A stretch of 35,039 nt of DNA, taken from positions 1 to 35,039 of the forward strand of contig CAIQIC010000192.1 in assembly GCA_903871765.1 (NCBI GenBank), read 5' to 3'. This DNA comes from an uncultured Lentisphaerota bacterium (lineage in GTDB: Bacteria; Verrucomicrobiota; Kiritimatiellia; CAIQIC01). The notes below the pieces were generated by a model. The model was not told where the DNA came from and made no database searches. It was given only the letters and a program-made list of their open reading frames with translations. Below, in pieces: positions 24,338-31,600 of this stretch (positions within the stretch are counted from its first letter, which is position 1; every line of letters starts with the position of its first letter). The translations under genes and the position numbers were made by a program.

Positions 24338-25720
24338 ATGAATCTCTACCAATGGCAAAATGACGCCCTGAACGCTTGGATAAAGGCGGGCAGGCGCGGA
24401 ATCGTAGAAGCCGTCACAGGGACGGGCAAGACCATTGTGGGCATCGCGGCCATCGCGGAAGCATCCGCGCGTGACGGATACAGATTTCTTCATCCGCTTG
24501 TCGTGGTTCCTTCCACCGTGCTCATGAATCAGTGGCATGATCGCGCTGCCGCACTTTTGCCCGGCGTCAAGCTGGGACGTATCAGCAAGGATCACAAAGA
24601 CACCTTTGCGAATAGCGACATTTGCATTGGGATTATCAATTCCATCGTCAGATGCCTGCCCGATCTATTCGCTCACACCTCACGCAATCCGTCGAAGTTC
24701 ACAACCATGCTGGTCGCAGATGAATGCCACCACTATATTGACGCGCCTGTGTTTAGCAGGTTGATTCGCTACCCATTCCGATTCACCCTCGGGCTCTCAG
24801 CCACGATAAGACCAGCGATTCCATTCGAAGTGGACGGTCTCGGACGGATTATTTACGAGTATTCTTTCGACCAAGCGGGCAAGGACGGGCTGGTTCCGCC
24901 CTTCGACTTGGTCAACTGTTCAACGCATTTTACCTCTGCCGAGGAGCGGGAGTATCTGGATTTGACAGACATGATTAGCGACCAGTTCGAGAAGGTATTT
25001 GACCTGTTTCGGGATCAGTTGAGAAATGTTCCGGACGAATATCTTTTCAGAAAGCTCCGTCAATTGATGATGATTGACGACGAGACAGAAGACCCTAGCA
25101 TCAAACGCCTGTTTATTCTGTTGTTTAAGCGCGCGTCCCTTTGTTATCGAGCCACAAACAAGATGTCGTTAGCGCTGCAATTGATTCTCCTCATGCTTAA
25201 GCATGGGAAGAAAGTGCTAGTTTTCTTTGAACGGATCGAGTCAACCGAAGAGGTCGCTGACATCGCGCTGGACACAAGCCAGCGACTTCAGAAACAAGTC
25301 CTTAGCGCCGGAGTTTCATGGTGCAAGGTCTATCACAGCCAGCTTTCGGTCGCCGACAGGAAGCTGGTTCTGGAAGAATTCAAACAGCCAGGCCCGAAGG
25401 CGCTGCTCTCCTGTCGCAGTCTCGATGAGGGACTCGACATCCCGGAGATTGACTGCGCTATTCTCGCCGCCTCAACTCAATCGCGGCGTCAAAGAATTCA
25501 GCGTATCGGCCGTGTGCTGCGAAAAGGTGAAGGCAACAAGCGGTCCATCATAGTGACACTTTTCGTAAGAGGATCAGGTGACGAGAATGTTTGCGCCGAT
25601 GACGCAGAGGTTTTCGGAGGACCAGTAACGATTCATTCACAAAACGAGGGCGGATGCTTCAAGATAGTTGAGCAATTACTAATGCAGCAGGACCCAACCA
25701 GAGGGTCCAGCTTATCGTGA
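24338..25720 (+). CDS. SF2 DEAD/DEAH-type helicase (XPB/RadD-like)
   Basis: 460 residues. An ATP-driven nucleic-acid translocase of superfamily 2. Motifs in order: an N-terminal YQWQ segment in the Q-motif position, EAVTGTGKT (Walker A, K31), VVVPST (Ia), VADECHH (Walker B, DECH at 128-131), LSATIRP (III), VLVFFERI (IV), SLDEGLDIPE (V) and QRIQRIGRVLRKGEG (VI, QRIGRVLR 388-395). It is near-minimal for two RecA folds and has no extra nuclease domain. AGGAGGGG lies 18 nt before the ATG, farther than ideal; in-frame TAA at 24335 rules out an earlier start. Low GC like the gene before it (one 60-nt block counts 43%). Function is probably anti-phage DNA processing together with the nuclease-like protein, an inference from position only. 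Confidence 0.9.
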   Translation: MNLYQWQNDALNAWIKAGRRGIVEAVTGTGKTIVGIAAIAEASARDGYRFLHPLVVVPSTVLMNQWHDRAAALLPGVKLGRISKDHKDTFANSDICIGIINSIVRCLPDLFAHTSRNPSKFTTMLVADECHHYIDAPVFSRLIRYPFRFTLGLSATIRPAIPFEVDGLGRIIYEYSFDQAGKDGLVPPFDLVNCSTHFTSAEEREYLDLTDMISDQFEKVFDLFRDQLRNVPDEYLFRKLRQLMMIDDETEDPSIKRLFILLFKRASLCYRATNKMSLALQLILLMLKHGKKVLVFFERIESTEEVADIALDTSQRLQKQVLSAGVSWCKVYHSQLSVADRKLVLEEFKQPGPKALLSCRSLDEGLDIPEIDCAILAASTQSRRQRIQRIGRVLRKGEGNKRSIIVTLFVRGSGDENVCADDAEVFGGPVTIHSQNEGGCFKIVEQLLMQQDPTRGSSLS

Positions 25721-25797
25721 CGCATTGGCGGGTTCACGAACGCTGACCCTTAACGTTCGCAAAGTATGTCACATGACGAGCAATAGCCACGGCGCTT

Positions 25798-25932
25798 GCT
25801 ACTCTGGTCCTTCCTCCTGCTTCGCACCTTTGTGTTGCCGCTGCTCTGTCTTTGCGCCCGGCAAGATGCCGGACGCTGCGGGCTGCTCGTGCTTCGTAGC
25901 GAAGCTGGCGCTTCGCCACTTCGCAGAGTAGC
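25798..25932. repeat. Structured palindromic region at the right edge of the defence island
   Basis: The 249-nt gap between the convergent helicase and glycosidase stops holds no gene. Outer arms GCTACTCTG (25798-25806) and CAGAGTAGC (25924-25932) are perfect reverse complements about 117 nt apart. Inside are GCTTCG/CGAAGC and GCGAAGC/GCTTCGC stems with short loops and a CCGGCAAGATGCCGG hairpin. It may work as a two-way transcription stop, although T-tracts are lacking, or be a dispersed repeat. Confidence 0.55.
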
Positions 25933-25969
25933 AGAAGCCCGCGCTCCCCATTGCGTTAATGTCCCGTCT

Positions 25970-27568
25970 TCACTCCGCGCGGGCGGGCAGCGGGCCGGTC
26001 AGCCGGGAGAGCGCGGGCGCGGCGGCGATTTCCTTGCCGTCGGCCAGGATGCGGAGGCCTTTGCCCAGATGATACCGCTCGCCGGTCCGGTCATAGAGCA
26101 CCGTGAGCGTGCGGCCGTGATAGCGCACGCGGTCCAGGCAGAACCAGTTCCACGCGCCGTCGGGCACGAGCGGATGGACCTCGACCGTCTCGTCCGCCCG
26201 CGGGCGCAAGCCGACGAGCCCCGAGATCACCAGGTCGCAGTAGGTCGAGTGGTTGTAGTCCTTGCCGCGCTCCCGGCCGCCCTTGCCCGCATCCCACGTG
26301 CCGTTATTCCAGGTTTTCAGCCGCGTCCGCGCGATCCAGTCGCCGTTCGTCGGATTCAGGTTCTCGTCGATCCACGGGACCACGCGGCCATCGTCGAGTT
26401 TCAGCCGATGCGACTTCGTGTAGATTTTCAGCAGCTCAACGTAATCCTTGGTGCTGATGAAATCCTGCGGGGGACCGTTCAGCAAATTCGCCAAGCCGGT
26501 CAGGGTGACCGCCGTCGCATAGGGCCAGCTCGGGCCGTTCCACTGGCACTCGTGGCCCTGGTAGGAAAGGGCGAACCCGGGATGACGCCGCTCCGCCGTG
26601 GTGGGGCCATAGGGCGCATAGAAGCCCTGCGGATCCATGAGCTGTTTCCAGGCGACCGCCAAGGAGGGGTCGGGCAGATTGAAATACCAAGGCGTGTAGC
26701 CGTATTCCTCGCGAACATCCGCTAGCTTCGTATGGGCGCCACGCGGCAGGACTTTGAAAAACGCCGCATCCGCGTCCCACAAGTTTGCCTGCACGAGTTT
26801 CTTGATCGTGGCCGCCCGGTCGCGGAAGGCGCGCGCGACCTCGGCTCGGCCGGCGAGTTCCGCCAAGTGCGCCAAGGCGAGCGCATCACCGAACTGATAG
26901 CTGTTGATCGTCACGCGGTAACCGCTGCCCCCGAGCGACATCTCGCCGCCGTCGCGGTCATCGCTCTGCCAATACAACCCATTAGCGTCGCGCTGCGTTT
27001 TCTCCCACGCCTCATAATTCGCGATAAGCTCCGGCAACAAGTCAACCGCGACCGCCTGGTCGCCGGTCACGCGGGTGCGCGCCCAGATCGCATCCGCGGC
27101 CCAGAAACTGTAGCGCCGCGGCTCGCCGCCGCCGCGGAACCAGAACCGTGCATAGTCGTCGAGGTATTTCGGGTCGTGCAGCCAGCGGCCCTCGTAGAAG
27201 TGATGCCCGGCAGCGCAGTTGATGGAGTTGTATTTGCCAGACCAGCTCACCTTCGGGAGGAACTCCGTGATAATGAAACCGACGGGCGTCTGCTTGATGT
27301 GCTTGCGATAGGTCCACCAGCGGAAGTAGTAGATCTCCTCGATGTCCTTGTCCGGGCAATCCAACAGGGGGATATTGGCTTTCAGAAAATCCCAAGCCGC
27401 GGCATTGGGGATATGCTGGCCGTACAATTCGTTGTCGTTCTGGTTGAAAGCCTCCACGTAGTGCCGGAAGACCTCGGCTGGGAGCACGGGCGTTTGCAGC
27501 GCCACCTCGGAAGCGTAGGCCGGCAGGGCAAGCCCCAGCAGCATGATCGCCAGCATGGTCGTTTTCAT
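25970..27568 (-). CDS. Secreted MGH1/GH63-like alpha/alpha-toroid glycosidase
   Basis: 532 residues from the ATG at 27568, fixed by AAGGAGGAG directly upstream and by the signal peptide it opens (MKTTMLAIMLLGLALPAYA). Helical toroid core: DIEEIYYFRWWTYRKHI, YYEGR-like EGRWLHD, YSFWAADAIWARTRVTGD, INSYQFGDALALAHLAELAGR, YGYTPWYFNLPD, QWNGPSWPYATAVTLTGLANLL, and a late YNHSTYCDLVISGLVGLRP. The GPSWP and TPWYF segments and overall order match the mannosylglycerate-hydrolase-like/GH63-type six-hairpin glycosidases. A C-terminal beta domain (from about 445) follows. Specificity cannot be told. It is the last gene of the minus-strand block, 61 nt after the deleted ADP-ribosylglycohydrolase gene. 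Confidence 0.85.
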   Translation of the reverse strand: MKTTMLAIMLLGLALPAYASEVALQTPVLPAEVFRHYVEAFNQNDNELYGQHIPNAAAWDFLKANIPLLDCPDKDIEEIYYFRWWTYRKHIKQTPVGFIITEFLPKVSWSGKYNSINCAAGHHFYEGRWLHDPKYLDDYARFWFRGGGEPRRYSFWAADAIWARTRVTGDQAVAVDLLPELIANYEAWEKTQRDANGLYWQSDDRDGGEMSLGGSGYRVTINSYQFGDALALAHLAELAGRAEVARAFRDRAATIKKLVQANLWDADAAFFKVLPRGAHTKLADVREEYGYTPWYFNLPDPSLAVAWKQLMDPQGFYAPYGPTTAERRHPGFALSYQGHECQWNGPSWPYATAVTLTGLANLLNGPPQDFISTKDYVELLKIYTKSHRLKLDDGRVVPWIDENLNPTNGDWIARTRLKTWNNGTWDAGKGGRERGKDYNHSTYCDLVISGLVGLRPRADETVEVHPLVPDGAWNWFCLDRVRYHGRTLTVLYDRTGERYHLGKGLRILADGKEIAAAPALSRLTGPLPARAE

Positions 27569-27629
27569 CAGCTCCTCCTTACGCATCTTGAGCCTCTTTG
27601 CGGCCAAACTTCTGTCTGATTTGTTCATC

Positions 27630-28130
27630 TCATCGCCTCAATTGGCCAGACACTGTCTGGCCCATCTGCTCTTTTTGGTCTCTTGAGATCGATTTGCTGT
27701 TGGCGATGGGGCCCGGCTGGGGCGGCTGGACCGGGATCACGAAGACCTCCTCGCCGCTGGCGTCTTTCTCGATCCTGCCGCCGCTGCGCACCACGGCCTT
27801 GCGCACCAACATCTCCGAAACCTCATATACCTTCGGCACGGTGTAGTCCGTATGGCTGTACTTGGCATTTAGATCCAACTTCTCAATGAAGCGGCTGGGG
27901 ATCTTGGAGGCGCCCAGCACGGCGAAGAACACGCCGCCGGCGTTGGCCGGGTTGCAGTCGCTGTCCTGGCCGCAGCCGACCCCGATCATCTGGCCGAGCC
28001 AGGCGCCTTGCATCTTGTCCCGGAACACGCGGAGCGGCAACTTTCGCACCGACTGCTCGGCTTGCGCCAGCAGAGCGAACGACGCCAACACCAAGCCCGC
28101 CAGCCAGATCATTCTCATTTGGTTTTTCAT
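27630..28130 (-). pseudogene. ADP-ribosylglycohydrolase-family remnant with large in-frame internal deletion
   Basis: 166 residues with a signal peptide (MKNQMRMIWLAGLVLASFALLAQA). The N-terminal part VFRDKMQGAWLGQMIGVG is the start of the PF03747 fold. It is joined directly to CGQDSDCNPANAGG, which in full-length relatives lies near the C-terminal end of the catalytic domain. The usual C-terminal part follows (RKAVVRSGGRIEKDASGEE, then VFVIPVQPP). Family members of this type are typically above 400 residues, so some 250 residues containing most of the helical core are absent, yet the frame is intact. One catalytic metal-binding segment (the QDSD motif) remains while the N-terminal one is lost. 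The product is probably inactive; a retained small domain is the alternative. It lies between a GH95-like and a GH63-like gene in one transcription unit. Confidence 0.8.
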
Positions 28131-28187
28131 AACTTGGACTCTCTTTTCAATGTCATCTGCATCAGTGTGACGCTGCCGATCGCCAGA

Positions 28188-30434
28188 TCACTGCGCAGCG
28201 ATGAAGAGCAGCCGCTCGCCGGCCTGCGTCTCGATTTCGACAAGGCCGCAGCCGTCCGGCTTGAGCGGCGCAGGGGCCGCGCGCGCGGAACGCTGCACGG
28301 CCGCCGCGGGCCAGGGGCTGACCATCCGCAGCCGGCCGCCTGTGGTGGAAGTCACCGCAACCTGCCGTACCGCGCCGCCGGCCTGCTCGGCCGAAACGAG
28401 GAAGCCGCCCACCGCGCGGAGGTTCTCGAAGCACGCCGACTTTTCTTTCGGCCAGGCCGGGAAGACGCGCACAATGCCATCCACGCTCTGGATGAGTAGT
28501 TCACCTACCGCCATGGTCGCAGCAAACTGCTCGGTGTAGTGGCCGTAGTTGTTGATAGAGTTGCCGAGACGGTTCAAGGTAATCGTGCCGTTGGGCCGCG
28601 AGCGGGCCGCCAGTTCGTCTTTGAGCCATTGCCAGCTGCCCGGCAGACTGAGCCGAGCGCGGGCCACGGCCAGCATGATCGCCGAGTTGTTGCCATTCCA
28701 TCGCAGTCCGTCAATCGTCCGCGTAAAGAGTTGCTTCTCCGCGTCACCGGAGAACCAAGTCACCTGTTCGCCGGGGAACACCGGCACAGCCGGCACCGCG
28801 AGGTTGTACTCGATCGGCGGAGCATCCTCGACATCCACCACGAGCGGTCGGTCGCCCTTGGTGGTCGGGTAATCGGGCAGCCGGTCCAGCTCCTTCTTGA
28901 GCCGTGCGACCAGTTTCGGATCGCGGCCCAGGATCGTCGCCGCCTCGATGGCCGCGCGGCAGGTGAAGCGGACGAAGGCGATATCGTACGCGCAATTGCG
29001 GTTCCGCTCCATGTTGGGCGTCCAATCCCAGTGCTCCGGCGAGACGCTCGGGGCCAGGATGACCTTGCCCGGCGAGTCGGCGCGGCACTGGTCCATGAAG
29101 TCGGCGTAGAACACCGCCACGTCGCGGAGCGCCGGCCACGCCACCTGCTCCAGGTAGTCGCGGTCGGGTTGGTACTGGTAATGCCACCAGAGATTTTGCA
29201 CGAGGAAGCCCGAGTTGCCGATGGTGTGCGCCCAGGGCGTGCAGGCATGGACTCGGTGGTTCTTGCTGCGGCACGCCTCGGAATCGGGCGGCTCGTAAGG
29301 ATAGAGGTTGTGCGGGAAGAAGGCCCCCCCGCAGTCATACGTTTTCCGCGCCAGCCACCGCGCCCGCGGCAGGTAATCGGTCACGAGTTGCTCGACGGGC
29401 TGGGCCAGTTCGACGTGGTTGGCGGCGAACGCGCCCTGAAAGGTCTGCTCGGTGTTGTAGTTGATCGTGTGGCCGCCGTGCCAGGCTGGCTCGTCGTCCA
29501 CCAGCCCGGCAAACAGCCCGACGGCCACCACGCCCGGCTTGCTCACGCACCGCAAGAAGTACAGGTTGCGATACCAGAGGGCGGTCAGGGCCGCATCGTC
29601 CAGCTTGACACCGCTCGCCGCCCAAAACGCGCGCCAGTTGTCCTCGTGCTTCTGGACCAGCGGTGCGGCGGTCGCCGCGGTCGCGCGGGCCAGGGCCACG
29701 GCAGCGCCCAGGGGATCCTGCGACTCCCGCGAGGTTACCACCGCGACGGCCTTGCGGTTGCCGGCGGACGCCAGGGCGACGGCAAAGGTCATGCCCGGCC
29801 AGTCCGGGTCGCCCGGAATCTGCCGCCTCAGCCAGGCAACGCCCTCACGCACGCCCTCTTCGGCGGCCGGCAGGTGCGGCGACGGGATGGGCTTCAGCGC
29901 GGCCTCCGCCGATGAGTTGATGAGAAAGACATTGCACTGGCTCAAAGCGCGGACCTCGGTCTGCGGCAGCTCTTGACCTTGTGGCCGCACGCGGGCGACC
30001 GCCCGGCGGAGATCGAGCACCGAACGGGCCGGCTCAACCGTTGCGCTCTTGAGAACCACTTGGGCACAGGCCCGCGGGCAGGGATACGGCTTGTTCCAAC
30101 TGGACCAGGAACCCTTGCTGCCGTTGGTTTTCCAGCCCTTGATGTCTATGGTCGTGAGCTCCGGGTCGCCCGCGGTGTCGATCCGCGCGTCCCATACGTC
30201 GTTCTTGGTGATCCGCAGGACCAGGCTGCCGCCGCTGGAGTACAGCAGCCCATTCAAGTCGCCATTGCCCAGGATGAGCGAGTTCTCGTGGATGCTATCG
30301 AGCCGATCCTGCGAGATGGCCGCGGCCTCCAAGGCGTCGGGAAAGGGACTCTCCGGCGAACCGGTCGCTGGTTCCACCCATGCGGGGGCGGCCGCCGCCA
30401 AGCTCAATAGCAATGTACTCCAACGACTTGTCAT
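28188..30434 (-). CDS. GH95-like glycosidase (alpha-L-fucosidase-type fold), secreted
   Basis: 748 residues from the ATG at 30434, which opens a signal peptide (MTSRWSTLLLSLAAAAPAW). The N-terminal beta domain carries the LILGNGDLNGLLYSSGG and LRITKNDVWD segments typical of GH95-type proteins. The (alpha/alpha)6 core contains GHTINYNTEQTFQGAFAANH at about residues 323-341, whose Asn-x-Asn corresponds to the substrate-binding asparagines of GH95 fucosidases, and later NNYGHYTEQFAATMAVGELLIQS. The C-terminal part VFPAWPKEKSACFENLRAVGGFLVSAE is the family's closing beta domain. Known members remove alpha-1,2-fucose or L-galactose with inversion; activity here is inference. It is followed 57 nt later by the deleted ADP-ribosylglycohydrolase gene. 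It is only distantly similar to its neighbour at 31601, so the two are not a recent duplication. Confidence 0.82.
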   Translation of the reverse strand: MTSRWSTLLLSLAAAAPAWVEPATGSPESPFPDALEAAAISQDRLDSIHENSLILGNGDLNGLLYSSGGSLVLRITKNDVWDARIDTAGDPELTTIDIKGWKTNGSKGSWSSWNKPYPCPRACAQVVLKSATVEPARSVLDLRRAVARVRPQGQELPQTEVRALSQCNVFLINSSAEAALKPIPSPHLPAAEEGVREGVAWLRRQIPGDPDWPGMTFAVALASAGNRKAVAVVTSRESQDPLGAAVALARATAATAAPLVQKHEDNWRAFWAASGVKLDDAALTALWYRNLYFLRCVSKPGVVAVGLFAGLVDDEPAWHGGHTINYNTEQTFQGAFAANHVELAQPVEQLVTDYLPRARWLARKTYDCGGAFFPHNLYPYEPPDSEACRSKNHRVHACTPWAHTIGNSGFLVQNLWWHYQYQPDRDYLEQVAWPALRDVAVFYADFMDQCRADSPGKVILAPSVSPEHWDWTPNMERNRNCAYDIAFVRFTCRAAIEAATILGRDPKLVARLKKELDRLPDYPTTKGDRPLVVDVEDAPPIEYNLAVPAVPVFPGEQVTWFSGDAEKQLFTRTIDGLRWNGNNSAIMLAVARARLSLPGSWQWLKDELAARSRPNGTITLNRLGNSINNYGHYTEQFAATMAVGELLIQSVDGIVRVFPAWPKEKSACFENLRAVGGFLVSAEQAGGAVRQVAVTSTTGGRLRMVSPWPAAAVQRSARAAPAPLKPDGCGLVEIETQAGERLLFIAAQ

Positions 30435-30483
30435 GGTCGGCTTTCGCCCCTTACGGCCCACCCGGCCCCGGCAGTTTGAACTC

Positions 30484-30525
30484 CCGCCAGTTCATGCCTG
30501 GCGGCTGCCGGACGGATTGTCCGGC
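30484..30525. repeat. Two adjacent 7-bp-stem hairpins between GH43-like and GH95-like genes
   Basis: CCGCCAG/CTGGCGG with a 7-nt loop (30484-30504) and GCCGGAC/GTCCGGC with a 5-nt loop (30507-30525) lie two bases apart, and GGCAG/CTGCC can extend the first stem. Both are perfect. There is no T-tract, so a processing or stability element inside the operon, or a dispersed palindromic pair, is more likely than a terminator. Confidence 0.6.
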
Positions 30526-30555
30526 TTGCACTGTCAGCCGGTCGTCTCATGTCTG

Positions 30556-31521
30556 CTACTTCTTCTCGGCGATGCTCTTGGGCACGGGTTGTTTGGCCAG
30601 GCCGACCTGAAACCGTTTGCCGACGTCGCAGGTGCCCTGGAAGTAAAACCAGTATTCATTACCCTCCCGGATGATGTCGCCATGGCTCAGGCTGCCTGCC
30701 GCAAACTTCGGGGTGTTGATCTTGATCCAGCCCTGGTCCGTGAACTTCGCGGCGAGATTCTGGGTTATGTAAGCTTTGTAGTATTCGCCCTTGGGCGACC
30801 ACCCGATGCAGCCGAACAGCGTATAGGTCGGGCCATCTTTGATCACGATGCTCCCTTCGCCGGTGGCGCCCGTATACACGGGCGTGGGCGACCAATCAAC
30901 CAGATTGGTTGAGGTGACGTAATAAATCGCGTCGCCGCCGGTGGTGAAGAAAAGATAGTAGCGTCCGTCTTCGCTGAAGATGAAGGGGTCATTGACCTTG
31001 CCCTGGCGGAGCACCGGATCGCCGAGGTGCTTGGTCCAGTGCCGCAAATCGGTGGACGTGGCATATCCGGTCGTTACACCCCGGCCGGCGCCGGCATAGT
31101 ACATGTAGTAGACGCCGTCTTTCAGGATCGGCTTGGCCGGAGCCTGCGGTCGCGCATCGTCCCATTCGCCCGGCTGGCCCTTGGGGATGGCCACGCCCTG
31201 ATAGGTCCACGTGAGGCCATCGGGCGACGTCGCGTAATCGATCCGGGGCTCGCCTTTGCCGCCACTGCCATCGTCTTGCCACGGGTTGGCGCTGGTGTAG
31301 TACATGTAATAGGTATCGCCGGCCTTGATCACGGAAGGGTCCTTGGCCCAATCGTCATCCGGATCGCAAAAGACCGGCGTCTCGATCGCCTGCCAGGCGG
31401 AGGTCGCGACCAGCGTCGCGGGCGATTCCGCCGGAGGCTCGGCGCCCCGACCGGGCAGCACGCCCAGCGCCATGGTCAGCACAGCACAACTGAAGAAAAT
31501 AGTAATGCAATCTGTTTTCAT
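30556..31521 (-). CDS. GH43/GH32-like five-bladed beta-propeller protein, secreted
   Basis: 321 residues from the ATG at 31521, which opens the signal peptide (MKTDCITIFFSCAVLTMALG); a GTG seven codons upstream is possible. The mature protein is a series of beta blades with repeated aromatic strands: WAKDPSVIKAGDTYYMYYTSANPW, RIDYATSPDGLTWTYQG, PILKDGVYYMYYAGAG, YATSTDLRHWTKHLGDPV, VNDPFIFSEDGRYYLFFTT, GSIVIKDGPTYTLFGC and IIREGNEYWFYFQGT. The KDPSV and NDPFIF segments sit where GH43/32 enzymes keep their catalytic acids. It could be an exo-glycosidase or a sugar-binding protein; specificity is unknown. It sits between the two GH95-like genes, 79 nt after one and 121 nt before the other. Confidence 0.8.
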   Translation of the reverse strand: MKTDCITIFFSCAVLTMALGVLPGRGAEPPAESPATLVATSAWQAIETPVFCDPDDDWAKDPSVIKAGDTYYMYYTSANPWQDDGSGGKGEPRIDYATSPDGLTWTYQGVAIPKGQPGEWDDARPQAPAKPILKDGVYYMYYAGAGRGVTTGYATSTDLRHWTKHLGDPVLRQGKVNDPFIFSEDGRYYLFFTTGGDAIYYVTSTNLVDWSPTPVYTGATGEGSIVIKDGPTYTLFGCIGWSPKGEYYKAYITQNLAAKFTDQGWIKINTPKFAAGSLSHGDIIREGNEYWFYFQGTCDVGKRFQVGLAKQPVPKSIAEKK

Positions 31522-31600
31522 ACCGCAGTCTTCTTTCCTCACTTCGAATCACGCATACCCTACCCTGACAAAGCGGTCTTATCGCTCGCGGCCCGGCATT

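Noticed and set aside
23693-25720. Assignment of the nuclease-helicase pair to Hachiman or another named system
   Set aside because: The helicase is far shorter than HamB and the small protein shows no convincing DUF1837 features. Other named systems need partners that are not here.
25753-25955. CCTTAAC and GTTAATG after the helicase as a second attC
   Set aside because: Both deviate from the consensus and are about 200 nt apart, longer than usual attC sites, with no complementary L boxes.
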